64,000 nt of DNA from Streptomyces sp. DT2A-34 (GCF_030499515.1 NZ_JASTWJ010000001.1:8908001-8972000); one strand, 5' to 3'; shown: positions 19,450-28,587, numbered from the stretch's first letter. The notes: generated by a model not told the origin, from the sequence alone. Program-made: numbers and translations.

Positions 19450-20064
19450 CTACGACGAAAGGCCGTGCGCCGCGATGATCGACAGCGCCATGGCGCGTCC
19501 GCGCTGAATCGCGTCGGCTTCGGGCCGGATCGCCGCCGTGACCAGCGCGCCGTCGTAGATGATCGCGATCTGTTCGGAGATCTCGTTCGCGTCGGCGCAG
19601 CCGGCCTTCTCGATCATGTTGCGGATCGTGGAGAGCACGGCCAGCTTGTGCGTGCGCGCCCACCGCCGTGCCGGCAGATCAGCCCGGGGTATTTCCGTCG
19701 CGGCAACCACGAAGGCGCACCCTCGGTAGGCGGATTGCGCGGCGGTGGTCGACAGAAGGTCGAAGACCCTGCCGATCTTGACCGGCAGGGGGGCGTCGCT
19801 CTCCTCGATGAGCCGCAGCCGGCCGATCGTGACGTTGTGCTGCCGCTCCAGGTAGTCGTCGACAAGATCGTTCTTGCTCTTGAAAGCGTGGTAAAACGAC
19901 GCTTTGGCGACGTCGGCGCGCTCGATCAGCAGGTTGACGCCGGTAGCGGGGATTCCCTCAGTCGCGAACAGGTCGTCGGCGGCGGCGCGCACGCGCTCCC
20001 GCGGGCCACCACGGCTTCTCGACGTCGACGCCTCCGGCTCCCGAGTCTCCATCTGCACTCCCAT
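19450..20064 (-). CDS. TetR-family regulator
   Basis: A 204-residue TetR repressor with a helix-turn-helix at about residues 24-70 (VRAAADDLFATEGIPATGVN, ADVAKASFYHAFKSKNDLV). The long linker before it is charged and variable. It is divergent from the AhpD-like gene at 20346, and the gap has a perfect 20-bp operator plus a weaker copy of the same motif near its own promoter, which fits autoregulation and control of the AhpD-OsmC pair. Confidence 0.9.
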   Translation of the reverse strand: MGVQMETREPEASTSRSRGGPRERVRAAADDLFATEGIPATGVNLLIERADVAKASFYHAFKSKNDLVDDYLERQHNVTIGRLRLIEESDAPLPVKIGRVFDLLSTTAAQSAYRGCAFVVAATEIPRADLPARRWARTHKLAVLSTIRNMIEKAGCADANEISEQIAIIYDGALVTAAIRPEADAIQRGRAMALSIIAAHGLSS

Positions 20065-20080
20065 GCGGCACTTCGATTCC

Positions 20081-20110
20081 TGACCCGCCGGTCAGAACAG
20101 TCTGTCTGTT
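20081..20110. promoter_or_regulatory. operator-like repeats upstream of the TetR gene
   Basis: TGACC-CGCC-GGTCA (20081-20094) is a perfect inverted repeat. AACAG-TCTGT-CTGTT (20096-20110) is a second, and its minus-strand reading contains ACAGACAG, shared with the perfect operator at 20262-20281. Both are 17-46 bases upstream of the TetR start. Confidence 0.4.
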
Positions 20111-20255
20111 TCGGAGGCTACGCGCGGAACGCGCCTGCGGCAAACGACCCAGAGCGTGCGTGGTGCGCCGCAGGAGATCGCCGTGCGTGATGGCTCGACC
20201 AGCACCGCCGGACCCGGACTGGAGTGCGTGATGCAGCGCCTCGACTCCCGAACGT

Positions 20256-20285
20256 TTGACGTAGACAGACAGGTCTGTCTAGACT
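20256..20285 (+). promoter_or_regulatory. promoter of the AhpD-like gene overlapped by a perfect TetR-type operator
   Basis: TAGACAGAC (20262-20270) and GTCTGTCTA (20273-20281) are exact inverse copies 2 bases apart, a 20-bp operator of the form TetR dimers bind. It occupies the spacer of a vegetative-type promoter: TTGACG (20256-20261), 18 bases, TAGACT (20280-20285). A bound repressor would block polymerase. The start codon is 61 bases downstream. Confidence 0.65.
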
Positions 20286-20345
20286 GGCCGAGCCACCGCT
20301 TCCGTAGGGAAAGCGGCCACCTGTGATGAACGCGAAAGGTTCACG

Positions 20346-20675
20346 ATGCACTACCACAACAGCGATGACGCGAGCTACAACCGCCACCTGCGCAACGCCG
20401 CCCCCACCGCCTACAAGGGCCTGATGGAGTTCGACAAGGCGGTGTTCGAAGAGACCGACAGTGGACTCGACCGGCGGACCAAGGAGCTCATCGCCGTTGC
20501 CGTTGCCGCGACGACGCAGTGCCCCTACTGCATCGATGCCCACGTCAAGAACGCCCACAAGGAGGGTGCGACCGAAGCCGAGGTGGCCGCGGCCGTCATG
20601 ATCAGTGCCGCACTGCGGGCCGGCGGCTCGTTCACCCACGGCTGGATGGCCATGAAGGTCCTTGACAACGCGTAA
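20346..20675 (+). CDS. AhpD-like alkylhydroperoxidase (carboxymuconolactone decarboxylase family)
   Basis: A 109-residue helical protein of the AhpD/CMD family, which reduces peroxides through a cysteine pair. The pair is in TTQCPYCIDAHVKNAHKEG, with the proton-relay glutamate and histidine in place (ELIAVAVA, DAHVKNA). The ATG at 20346 follows GAAAGG. The OsmC-family gene lies downstream, and the promoter carries the TetR operator, so this looks like an inducible peroxide or electrophile defence unit. Confidence 0.88.
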   Translation: MHYHNSDDASYNRHLRNAAPTAYKGLMEFDKAVFEETDSGLDRRTKELIAVAVAATTQCPYCIDAHVKNAHKEGATEAEVAAAVMISAALRAGGSFTHGWMAMKVLDNA

Positions 20676-20779
20676 GCGGAACGACCATTCCGACCGTGCG
20701 ACGTGCTTTCGGTCGGCAACCTCCGCACGTGGGCTCAGCGACAGGGCGGCCCAGATCGCCGGTGCAGGCCGAAACCACC

Positions 20780-21361
20780 ATGATCGCGGCCGCATCGCAT
20801 GTCGGCGCCTGCCGCGCTTCCACATCCCCGCACTTCACCGAAGGAAGCAGCATCACGGCCGCGGTCCGGGCCGAGCCCAAGCTCGGCCAGGCCACCATCT
20901 CCGTCAACGGCTCTTGGCAGGGCGGTGTTCGGCTTGCCGCGCAGACCGGCGCGATGACCCAGGGCGGTGAGCGTGACGAGACGCGCGTCGCGAAGTTCGC
21001 GATGAGCAGCGATGAACCCGCCGGGCTGCTGGGCACCGACACCGCAGTCTCCCCCGGGGAGTACGTGCTGCAGGCGCTCGCCGGCTGCTACTCCGCCACG
21101 CTCGCCGCCCTCGCCTCCGTGCAGGGCATCGAGCTCAAGAGTGTCCGTCTGGAACTCGAAGGCGATATCGACTTCCGCGGCTTCCTCGGCACCGATCTCT
21201 CAGTCCGTCCGGGCCTGCAGCAGGTGCGCGTCCGCCTCCACGTCGACGCCCCGGACGCCCCCCGCGAGCAGCTTGAGGAACTCGTCGCCCTCGTTGAAAG
21301 CCGCTCTCCCATCCGCGACACCCTGGTCAACCCAGTCGACGTTGTCACGACGCTCGCCTGA
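20780..21361 (+). CDS. OsmC-family protein
   Basis: An OsmC/Ohr-type protein that detoxifies organic peroxides. The conserved part runs from AEPKLGQATISVNGSWQGG; the cysteine-containing helix LQALAGCYSATLAALA has one family cysteine and ESRSPIRDTLVNPV ends the domain. The start is doubtful. ATG 20780 lacks a ribosome site, whereas a good AAGGAA (20841-20846) is followed 5 bases later by ATC at 20852, exactly where homologous sequence would begin. The start codon may have mutated from ATG, or ATC may be used weakly. Confidence 0.8.
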   Translation: MIAAASHVGACRASTSPHFTEGSSITAAVRAEPKLGQATISVNGSWQGGVRLAAQTGAMTQGGERDETRVAKFAMSSDEPAGLLGTDTAVSPGEYVLQALAGCYSATLAALASVQGIELKSVRLELEGDIDFRGFLGTDLSVRPGLQQVRVRLHVDAPDAPREQLEELVALVESRSPIRDTLVNPVDVVTTLA

Positions 21362-21527
21362 TCACCGCGACTGACCAGGAACTGGGCCGCAGCCCCGCCC
21401 GCTCATCGGCCACAACGTCGAGGACGGGTGGGGCGCGCCCGTCGGCAAGCACGCCGCGAAGCGCTGCGCGTGTAAGGCAACGTCCAGCCCAGCCACCCCC
21501 GACTCCGAGGGGAAGTACCCCAAGCGA

Positions 21528-21945
21528 GTGCCCTGTTCCCCCCGACTCTGCGGTCGCTCAAGATCCCCAACGGGGCTCTGGACGTCCCCCATGTGCATGT
21601 ACTCGGAGGGGCCCGAGGCAGGCGTCCCGACCGACTTCCACCTCACGCACCTGGCCAGTCGAGCCGCCGACGGTGCCGGGCTGGTGATGGCCGAGGCTAC
21701 CGGGATACGCCCGGACGGCCGCATCAGCCCCTGGGACCTGGGCCTGTGGAACGACCATCAGCAGGAGTCGTTCACCCGCATCGCTGAAGCCATCCGCTCC
21801 CACGGGCGGTCCCTGCGTTCCAGCTCGCGCACGCCGGCCGCAAGCCATCCGTCGACAGGCCCTGGCGCACCGACAGCTTCATGCCCGCCCGCGACCGAGG
21901 GCGGCTGGCAGACGGTGGCCCCCAGTCCGGAGCCGTACATCGGTC
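21528..21945 (+). pseudogene. old yellow enzyme (NADH:flavin oxidoreductase) N-terminal fragment
   Basis: Pieces of the N-terminal third of an OYE-family flavoenzyme in at least two frames. The main frame reads TDFHLTHLASRAADGAGLVM and ISPWDLGLWNDHQQ; near 21810 the reading shifts (QLAHAGRKPSVDRPWR) and then returns to GGWQTVAPSP. The rest of the barrel is missing, and from about 21950 the sequence belongs to a different gene on the other strand. Confidence 0.8.
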
Positions 21946-21959
21946 TGCTGGCAGGTCGG

Positions 21960-22220
21960 TGATCGCCTGCAGCAGGCTGGGGTGATCTCGGTGGTGATGC
22001 CTTCGGCGTTGAGTACCTGGACGGCCTGGGTGGCCCAGTACGGCTCTTCGTGGTCAATGCGGGCCGGAACCATGGCGTCGTCTAGGGATTCGAAGCCGCG
22101 GGCGGCCAGGAGCGCCTGGGCGGTACGGCGGTGGGTGCCGGTGAGGGTGGCGATGACGGCGCTGGAGTGGGCGGGATGGGTGTCGAAGCGGACGTGGGTG
22201 TCGAGGGGGCTGTCGGGCAT
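21960..22220 (-). pseudogene. DUF317-family protein, N-terminal fragment
   Basis: From the ATG at 22220 about 80 residues read as the N-terminus of a DUF317-type protein, a Streptomyces family found in integrative elements (TLTGTHRRTAQALLAARGF, ARIDHEEPYWATQAV). After ITTEITP the sequence loses similarity where it meets the old yellow enzyme fragment. A second, longer, broken copy lies at 40520-41705 and shares the ARIDHE-PYWA block. It directly follows the DnaB-like gene on the same strand. Confidence 0.6.
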
Positions 22221-22285
22221 GAGGTACGGGGCTCTTTTCGAATCCGGGCCCGGCCATGGAGGCCGACTGGGCCTGGTAGTTGAGG

Positions 22286-23404
22286 TCATCGGTGGGCTCG
22301 CGCGGCCGTGACGGTCGGGCGGTGTGGCGGGCCGGCCCGGGGAAGCGGCGCGGACCGTGCTGGTGCACTCGTGGTGGGTGAGGGGGCAGGCGCGATGGCG
22401 CGGTTCCAGCGGGCGCGCAGGGCGTTGAGGTCGGCCAGGGCGCGGCGGCTGCCGGTGATGAGCTGGTGGGGGGTGTTAGCGGGGTCGTCGGTGTGGGCGG
22501 TGATCCGTTGGGCGACCGTGTGGGCGCGGGCGAGGAGGGCACGCTGGAAGATCTTCTCGCCCCAGTATTCGGGGGAGCCGGCGGGTGTGGAGATCAGGTC
22601 GCGCGGGGTGATGGAGTCTGTGAGGAGTCCGCGGTGCTGAGCCTGGCCGAGGACGGTGACCGGGTCGACCATGTCGCCGCGGTGGACCAGCGCTGTGACG
22701 GACTGCCAGAGCGCGGCGTGCAGTGGCAGCAGGAAGTCCTCCGCGGCCAGCCATCGCATCTGCTGCACCTCCGCCGGATAGGCGGTGGCGGTCGCCAGGA
22801 GGAGGCGTTCTTCGTCGAGTGCCTCCTCGCCGGCCTGCCTTGCGGCATTCGCGGGGTGTGTGGTGCTGGGGAGGGAGCCGGGGTGTGGGGCGAACTGTCC
22901 GGCGAGGTCGTCCAGGACGCGGCCGAGAGCTTCGGCCTGCGCCAGGACGGTGGCTGCCGGGTCGGGTCCGGCGGTGTCGGTGGAGGTCTGTGCGAGGCGC
23001 TCGGCGTGTAGGCGCAGCGTCCGGCGGGCGTGGTCGGCGCGGATCATCCGGGTGTAGGCCGCGGCGTGCTTGGGCTGTGGGCAGAACTGGATGAGGGCGT
23101 GGAGGTAGGAGGCGTTCAGGCCGGGGGCGTGGGGGCGAGCGTGCTCCAGGACAGCGTTGAGCCAGGTGATGTCCTTGGCGTGATCGTCGGGGTCGGGCGG
23201 TGGAAGGGTGCGGATCGCGGTGAACAGGTTGGCGTGGGCGTGGTTGTCGAAGTGGTCGGCGGCCAGGGTGCCGGTGTCGGCCAGACGTGCCGGTTCGAGG
23301 AGGAGGGCGCCGAGCAGGGCCTGTTCGGCGTAGTGGACCGGCTTCGGCGCCGGGACGCGGTCGAGGTCGTCTTCCTCGTCGGGATCGGGGGTGGTGTAGG
23401 GCAT
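22286..23404 (-). CDS. protein with DnaB-N-like helical domain
   Basis: A 372-residue protein. HYAEQALLGALLLEPARLADTGTLAADHF near the N-terminus resembles the start of the DnaB helicase N-terminal domain, and a second such block follows near residue 200 (LDEERLLLATATAYPAEVQ). There is no Walker A motif, so it is not a helicase. The C-terminus is Pro/Ala/Arg-rich. Its ATG overlaps the stop of the upstream methyltransferase frame as ATGA. Such proteins occur in Streptomyces mobile elements; the role is unknown. Confidence 0.65.
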   Translation of the reverse strand: MPYTTPDPDEEDDLDRVPAPKPVHYAEQALLGALLLEPARLADTGTLAADHFDNHAHANLFTAIRTLPPPDPDDHAKDITWLNAVLEHARPHAPGLNASYLHALIQFCPQPKHAAAYTRMIRADHARRTLRLHAERLAQTSTDTAGPDPAATVLAQAEALGRVLDDLAGQFAPHPGSLPSTTHPANAARQAGEEALDEERLLLATATAYPAEVQQMRWLAAEDFLLPLHAALWQSVTALVHRGDMVDPVTVLGQAQHRGLLTDSITPRDLISTPAGSPEYWGEKIFQRALLARAHTVAQRITAHTDDPANTPHQLITGSRRALADLNALRARWNRAIAPAPSPTTSAPARSAPLPRAGPPHRPTVTAARAHR

Positions 23405-24730
23405 CAGGCTGCGAGGGTGAAGTCGTCGGGGTTGAAGGGCTTGTCGAGGAGTGGAGCGAGCAGGTGCGCGGCCAGCTGCGGGGGACGGCGTTGCCGATCT
23501 GGGAGAACTGCTGGCCCTTGTTGCCCTGCCACGGGTAGTCGGCGGGGAAGCTCTGCAGCACGCCCGCTTCCCGGGCGGTGATCCTGATCGGCTCCGGCAC
23601 CGGCTCCTGCTCGCCGCCCAGGGGGCCAGAGGCGGTTCCGGCGACCCAGGTGCACTCCTTGGCCCGGTGGCCGAAGAACAGCGTGCCGGCCGGCTCGTCG
23701 GCACGGCGCACGGTGGCGTTGGCCTGGTTGTTGCTGCGCAGCGACCACTTCCAGTGGGTTGCCTTGCTGTTGAAGGTCGGCGCCGGGGAGTCGGCGGGCG
23801 CGTCGTCGCGGGCGCCGTGGCGCGCGGTCCAGCCAGCTCCTCGGGTCTGTGGCCGGAGCACGACGATGTCAGGGGCGATGTGGTGGAGCCAGGTTCCCCG
23901 GTCGCGGGCGTCTGCCAGGGGCTTGCGGGAGCCGGACGGGAAGGGTTCGGGGCCTCCCCCGGGTCCGCCACCAGCACACACGGTGGGCACAGGGCCGTCG
24001 GTGCGGCCCCAGCCCAGGGCCTCGGCCATGGACACCCAGCGGGCGCGGCCGGGCCCGAACAGCGACTCCGGCTCGGCGGTCTTCGCATGGGTGGGCGGCG
24101 GGGGTTCGGCGATGCGTACGCGGGAGGCGAGCAGGATCGCTCGCCGCCGTGTCTGGGGACGCCGTAGTCGGCGGCGTTGAGGATGCCGGTCCACACGGAG
24201 AAGCCCCAGCTGCGCAGGATCGCCGCGTACTGCCGCCACAGGGGAAGGACGTCGGTGACTTCCTCCATAGCCACCCATTCCGGCTCGCCCACTGTGTTCA
24301 GGGCGTGCAGTTAGCGCATGGGCTCGGCCGCGAGGAGGGACCGTTCGTCCGCGCAGGCGCGGAGCAACTGCTCGCGGGTGTCGCGTCCGGCGGCGAGGTC
24401 GGCGACGGCCTGGTGGACGAGGGGCTGGTCGACCAGACCGAGGCGCTTGCCGGCCATGCTCCATGCCTGACACGGCGGGGAGGCGATCAGCCCGAGGATT
24501 CGGCCGGAGAAGATCCACGCCGGATAGCGGGCGACGTCGGTCCGGATAGTCAACTGTCCTGCCATGGCCCGGGTTTTGCAGGCCCACTCGTCCCATTCAA
24601 GGCCGATGTCCCGCACACCGAGGACGGTGAGCGCGTGGCTCCAGCCGCCAGGGCCATTGTGTCGGCAGAGATCGTGTCCCCCGCAGGTCGTGTCGCTGCG
24701 GACCAGGGTTGAGCTTCTGGCTCGTGTCGC
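23404..24730 (-). pseudogene. DNA (cytosine-5) methyltransferase, disrupted
   Basis: A C5 methyltransferase with the motif order intact but the frame broken. Motif I is GPGGWSHALTVLGVRDIGLEWD, motif IV SPPCQAWS holds the catalytic cysteine, EWVAMEEV is motif VI-like, and GNAVP is motif X. Defects: an in-frame TAA at 24311-24313, a frameshift near 24150 and another near 23488 where one C of a C-run seems lost. The N-terminus around DLCRHNGPGG is also irregular. No restriction enzyme gene is adjacent. Its stop overlaps the next start as ATGA. Confidence 0.85.
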
Positions 24731-24999
24731 GTTGTGGCGAGCCGCGGTGTCCCTTTCCCGGCTGCCGACTGTGAGGGACATCACGTCTCGTGGCCAGGTG
24801 TGACGTGGGGTAAGTCTGCACTCGGATACGGCAGATGTTCTACGAGCGGCGCCGGGCGGTAGTCCCTCCTGGTCATTTCGAGTAGGCCCTTTGTCACCAT
24901 CTGACGAGCCGTACACTGTGGGGGTCGTTGAGGCTGCCCTGGGCGAACGAGCCGGGTGGCAGCCCGTGTGTGCCGTGATTCTCTCGGGGGAGCGCAGCG

Positions 25000-26364
25000 A
25001 TGGACGGTGGGCTTGTGCCCTCCAGTGGTATGACGCGGAGGTCGTTCGCGTTATGGAGCACCTTTTCGGTCTGTTCCCTCGTGGGGATCTCTGGTTGCCT
25101 GGGCGGCAGCGATGCAGATGACAAGGATCGAAGTGCTCATCGTTGCCCGTCCTGGTCCAAGCCGAGCGCGTCACCTGGGACGCCGGTGTGGCCGGTTCCG
25201 TTCTCAGGCTTGCGCGACTCACTTTCCCTGACCAACACTTGGCTGTTCGGGGCGGGGATCGACCGCGTCGTGTGGCTACGGGACGCACGTAGCGGCCGCC
25301 TTAGATGGCGCACCTCCGTGGGTAAGGCCAGCAGCCCGGACAAGGGTAGTCAGCCTCACTACCCGCAATTGATCGTGGCCAAGGGACAGGTCCTGTTCGG
25401 AGGTGGAAACGGGGATTCGACTGGCGAGGTGATAGCGCTCTGTGCAGCCGATGGGAAACACATGTGGCGCCGAACGCTTCCTGGGAAACAGGTCTTTGAG
25501 ATCGCCAGATCTGGTGATGTTGTCGTAGCGGCCACTCAAGAATCTATATTCGGGTTGTCCGCGACGACGGGCAAGATCCTCTGGCAGGCCGAGGTCTACC
25601 AGGGGCGGCAGATTGTGCCGCACGGCGAGACGCTGATCCTCCTCCATCAGGGCGGCGACTCATTCGGGGCGGCGGGGCTAGACCGGAAGACCGGAAAGGT
25701 ACTTTGGTCTGAAAGTATCCTGGGCACAAATTCGGTGGAGTTCAGGGTGGCCGGCGATCTGGTTCACGTGATCGGCTCTCGAGCTGTCGAGGAAGGCCAG
25801 GACGATGGGACAACTTTGTTCGTGCCCACTCCGGGGGAAGTGCGCACAGTCTCCACCGAAAGTAATCACGTCCAGTGGACTCGAACACTGCAGCCTCTGA
25901 GTGCATCTTCGTCACTTGCGGGCGAAGGTTTCCTCTATCTGTCTTCTGGGGACCGACTGCTGGCCCTGAATAGTGACACGGGTAAGACGGCCTGGTCCAT
26001 TCCGCTACCGGAGCCGGAAATTTCGCCAGAGATGATTCTTCACGACGGTCTCCTTATCGTCAGATTCCCCGTTCCTGATGATGGTACGTACCCTGTTCTC
26101 GGACTCGATCCTAAAACCGGAAAAGAGCGGTGGCGGCTAGAAATTGAGCTGACAGCCGAGCTTATTTCCGGGCCTCCGGGAATGGTGTTGACAAACACTG
26201 CAGGAGCCAAGGTAATCGCCATTGACACCACGGTTGGCGAGGTTATCTGGTCGACGCCGATGAAAGGTGCGGTTCAGATTGCTGCAGCCGACTTGGTGTA
26301 TGCGCATGACGGGGAAGAGATCACTGTTTACGACGTCGCCACTGGTGATCTGCTTTACGGCTGA
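25000..26364 (+). CDS. lipoprotein with PQQ-type beta-propeller repeats
   Basis: A 454-residue exported lipoprotein. The N-terminus has a twin arginine (TRRSFALW, R13-R14) and a lipobox ending at C33 (LVGISGC), so it may leave by the Tat route and be lipidated outside. The rest is an eight-bladed-type propeller with repeats of the form ALNSDTGKTAWSI and GLDRKTGKVLWS. Such propellers bind partners or substrates and resemble BamB; no catalytic residues are evident. The ATG at 25000 has GGGGGAG 7 bases upstream; an ATG at 25030 is an alternative. The region is more AT-rich than its neighbours, and the next gene encodes a membrane protein on the same strand. Confidence 0.82.
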   Translation: MDGGLVPSSGMTRRSFALWSTFSVCSLVGISGCLGGSDADDKDRSAHRCPSWSKPSASPGTPVWPVPFSGLRDSLSLTNTWLFGAGIDRVVWLRDARSGRLRWRTSVGKASSPDKGSQPHYPQLIVAKGQVLFGGGNGDSTGEVIALCAADGKHMWRRTLPGKQVFEIARSGDVVVAATQESIFGLSATTGKILWQAEVYQGRQIVPHGETLILLHQGGDSFGAAGLDRKTGKVLWSESILGTNSVEFRVAGDLVHVIGSRAVEEGQDDGTTLFVPTPGEVRTVSTESNHVQWTRTLQPLSASSSLAGEGFLYLSSGDRLLALNSDTGKTAWSIPLPEPEISPEMILHDGLLIVRFPVPDDGTYPVLGLDPKTGKERWRLEIELTAELISGPPGMVLTNTAGAKVIAIDTTVGEVIWSTPMKGAVQIAAADLVYAHDGEEITVYDVATGDLLYG

Positions 26365-26436
26365 TCCCTCGATGTCGTTGTCCGATTACGGGCATCGCAA
26401 TTATCTAGAGCTTCATTAGCAGAAAGGGACACGTCT

Positions 26437-26620
26437 GTGCCGCCGCAGCAAGGATCGAACTCTCCCGCGTCGCCGCAGCAAGGATCCAGCCCGCCCGCAT
26501 CGCCACAGCCGAACCCGCCTGTGCCACCGCAGCAAGGGTCGACCTCGTCCGCGTCGTCGCAGCAGGGATCCAACGCGCCTGTGCCGCCGCAGCAGGGAAC
26601 GAACCCACCTGTGGGACAGG
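26437..26620 (+). repeat. imperfect tandem repeat encoding PPQQGS units
   Basis: CCGCCGCAGCAAGGATC-like units of about 15-45 bases recur through the 5' end of the gene, giving PPQQGS, SPQQGS, SSQQGS and PPQQGT in the protein. Such arrays change length by slippage. Confidence 0.7.
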
Positions 26621-27393
26621 CAGATCGGTGGCGCGCCCCAAGTACGGTGATCTCCCTTGCAGCTGCGGCGATCTCCCTTGCGGCGTTGGTTCTCAGCATC
26701 ATTGCTTTGGTGCCGGCCTTCGACTCGGCGGAGACTGCGAAGACGGAGTCTGAACGCAGAGGGCTATTGGAAGTTACTGCGGTAAGCGCACGTTTCACCG
26801 ACAAGCTGGATGGGGTGGAGAAATCTACTGACTCAGAGAAGAAGGTGACGGGGCTTAGTGGCCCTGCGGTTGATGTCTCTGTCCGTAATCGGGGTAGCGG
26901 TTCTGCGATCATCACGAAGGTAACCGTGAACGTGGCAAGGTCCGAAAACCTTGCAACCTGCGGGGGTACAGGTGGGGATCTGGGCATCGCAGCGCACTAT
27001 GCCGTCAAAATTCCACTGTCAAAGAAACCGCCCTTCACTAAGACGACGACGGAGGACGTTCGATTCGACGTGAAGTCGGGAGAAAACGACCGGCTCTCCC
27101 TGACGATCGGCCCCGATGCAGAGGAAGCAGGTAAGGCGCCTTGGATCGGAGTTGTCACGATTCGACTTCATGACGCAGACGGGAGCGACCTCGATATCGG
27201 CCCCCTCGCGCTCGTGAGTGAAGGCGAGGACGAGCACTTTTATCCCAGCGGCTTCTCCTGGAAAATCAGCCCCGCAAGCTCAAGCTGTATGCCCAATAAC
27301 GCCCGCACTGTGGAAGAAGTGATGCAAATCCCCGGCATCACACCGTCGAAGGAGTTCGCCGCTCTCCACCGTGCACTGCGCCCCTATCGGTGA
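26437..27393 (+). CDS. Pro/Gln-rich single-pass membrane protein
   Basis: A 318-residue protein starting at GTG 26437, 8 bases after AAAGGGA. Residues 1-62 are repeats around PPQQGS; residues 71-93 are one hydrophobic segment; the remaining 225 residues look like a soluble beta-rich domain with two or three cysteines (LATCGGTGGDLG, SSSCMPNN). The topology resembles membrane proteins with a flexible cytoplasmic Pro-rich tail. It follows the propeller lipoprotein by 72 bases, so the two may work together at the cell surface. No family is recognised. Confidence 0.7.
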   Translation: MPPQQGSNSPASPQQGSSPPASPQPNPPVPPQQGSTSSASSQQGSNAPVPPQQGTNPPVGQADRWRAPSTVISLAAAAISLAALVLSIIALVPAFDSAETAKTESERRGLLEVTAVSARFTDKLDGVEKSTDSEKKVTGLSGPAVDVSVRNRGSGSAIITKVTVNVARSENLATCGGTGGDLGIAAHYAVKIPLSKKPPFTKTTTEDVRFDVKSGENDRLSLTIGPDAEEAGKAPWIGVVTIRLHDADGSDLDIGPLALVSEGEDEHFYPSGFSWKISPASSSCMPNNARTVEEVMQIPGITPSKEFAALHRALRPYR

Positions 27394-27420
27394 GCAGCCA
27401 CTGGGCAGGGTCCCAAGGTG

Positions 27421-27918
27421 TCAGCTGCACGATCCGTACGGGGCCGTTCCGGGGCGGGTGGCGGGTAGGCGGCGGACGTTGCCGAGGGCTGCGGCCTGTT
27501 CCCGTAGACGCACGATCTCGTCGTGCTGTGCGGCCAAGCGTGAGACGGCGAGTTCCTTGAACGTTGTGAGTTCGGCAACGGTCTCGTCCCGCTGAGCCAG
27601 GCGTTCCTTGAGCTCGGCGACCTTGGCCTTGAGCCGTTCGATCTGCGAGATTCGCGGGTCGACCACCTCTCCGGCCTCTTGCAGAGTACGAAGGCGTCGC
27701 TCGAACTCTTCGGCGAGGTGCTGGTAGGGGCCGGGGCGGGTGGTGCCGTCACGGTTCTTCTTCGGGTAGAACGCGGTGCGGGTCACGCCGGCTTCGGTGG
27801 CCAGTGTCTTCAAGTCGCAGCTGCCGCCGGGCGGGACGTCACCCTTCAGGAGCCGGTCCATTGCGGCCCGGACGGCTTCCTCGTTGCGGGCGCGAGTCTC
27901 TGCGCTGATTCGAGCCAT
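27421..27918 (-). CDS. DUF6262-family protein of a recombinase module
   Basis: A 165-residue protein. Residues 1-55 form a helix-turn-helix-like region (ETRARNEEAVRAAMDRLL, LATEAGVTRTAFYPKKN); residues 90-145 are a coiled coil (IERLKAKVAELKERLAQRD). This matches DUF6262, usually the last gene after Tn554-like recombinase genes and comparable to TnpC of Tn554, which affects orientation and frequency of transposition. The ATG at 27918 follows AAGGAG. It lies 16 bases after the recombinase C-terminal fragment and is the distal end of the outer module. Confidence 0.8.
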   Translation of the reverse strand: MARISAETRARNEEAVRAAMDRLLKGDVPPGGSCDLKTLATEAGVTRTAFYPKKNRDGTTRPGPYQHLAEEFERRLRTLQEAGEVVDPRISQIERLKAKVAELKERLAQRDETVAELTTFKELAVSRLAAQHDEIVRLREQAAALGNVRRLPATRPGTAPYGSCS

Positions 27919-27934
27919 GAGGTGGGGTTTCTCC

Positions 27935-28500
27935 TTACGCGGCAGCGGCGTCGATCGAGGCCAGGACCTGCCCGTCCCGATCCAAGTCGGCCTGCAATCG
28001 GGCCTTTTCGGTCTTGTGGTTGCGGCCGATCGACCCGATGAAGACCTGCTTGGTCCGCACACTCTCGGCCCACACCGGGCGGTGGCAGGGATGGTGGGTG
28101 GCCTGCGGGCAGCGGGCGGAATCGCACATGCCCGCCAGCGGCTTCGTCGCGTTCGGGGTGCCGGCCAGTTTCAGGCACAACGCCTTGGAGGGGTCGATGA
28201 ACCAGCAGTAGTTCGCCATGCCCAGGTGCAAGACGCCGGCGACCTCGGCGAGGAGGGCTCTGACCTCCTGGTCGCTGCCGACAACAGTGGGGCCCTGTGC
28301 GGCTGCGCGGGCCAGCTTCCCGTCGACGCTGGCGAAGAAGCTGATCAGATCGCGGGCGCCGGGACCTGACGGCATCTCGCCCTGCTGGTAGCGCCGGTAC
28401 TCGGCCAGCACGAGGTCCTTGTTACGCTCTGCCTCCTCGGCGTTGACCTCCGCGAGGAACTTGGCCTGTGCCCCGCCCGGACGGGCTAATGGTGCAGTCG
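27935..28500 (-). pseudogene. C-terminal part of a split Tn554-type recombinase
   Basis: About 190 residues that read exactly as the missing tail of the recombinase at 33382-35070: ARPGGAQAKFLAEVNAEEAE, then GPGARDLISFF, ANYCWFIDPSKALCLKL and a zinc-binding pattern (CDSARCPQATHHPCHRPVW). The tail is in frame and undamaged but has no native start. In relatives of this recombinase family it follows directly after the EGYA tyrosine motif. The gene has been cut at that point and its halves are now about 4.9 kb apart. Confidence 0.8.
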
Positions 28501-28547
28501 GGTATCGGAACTCTCCGAATAGCTCGGACAGCATGGAGCTCGTCGGG

Positions 28548-28587
28548 TCCCTCCGAGGTGAGTCGGTTGCCCGATGACTCGGAGGGA
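28548..28587. repeat. inverted repeat near the end of the inner module
   Basis: TCCCTCCGAG (28548-28557) and CTCGGAGGGA (28578-28587) are perfect 10-base inverse copies with a 20-base loop, about 60 bases inside the breakpoint. It could be a recombinase site or a terminator shielding the module. Confidence 0.5.
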
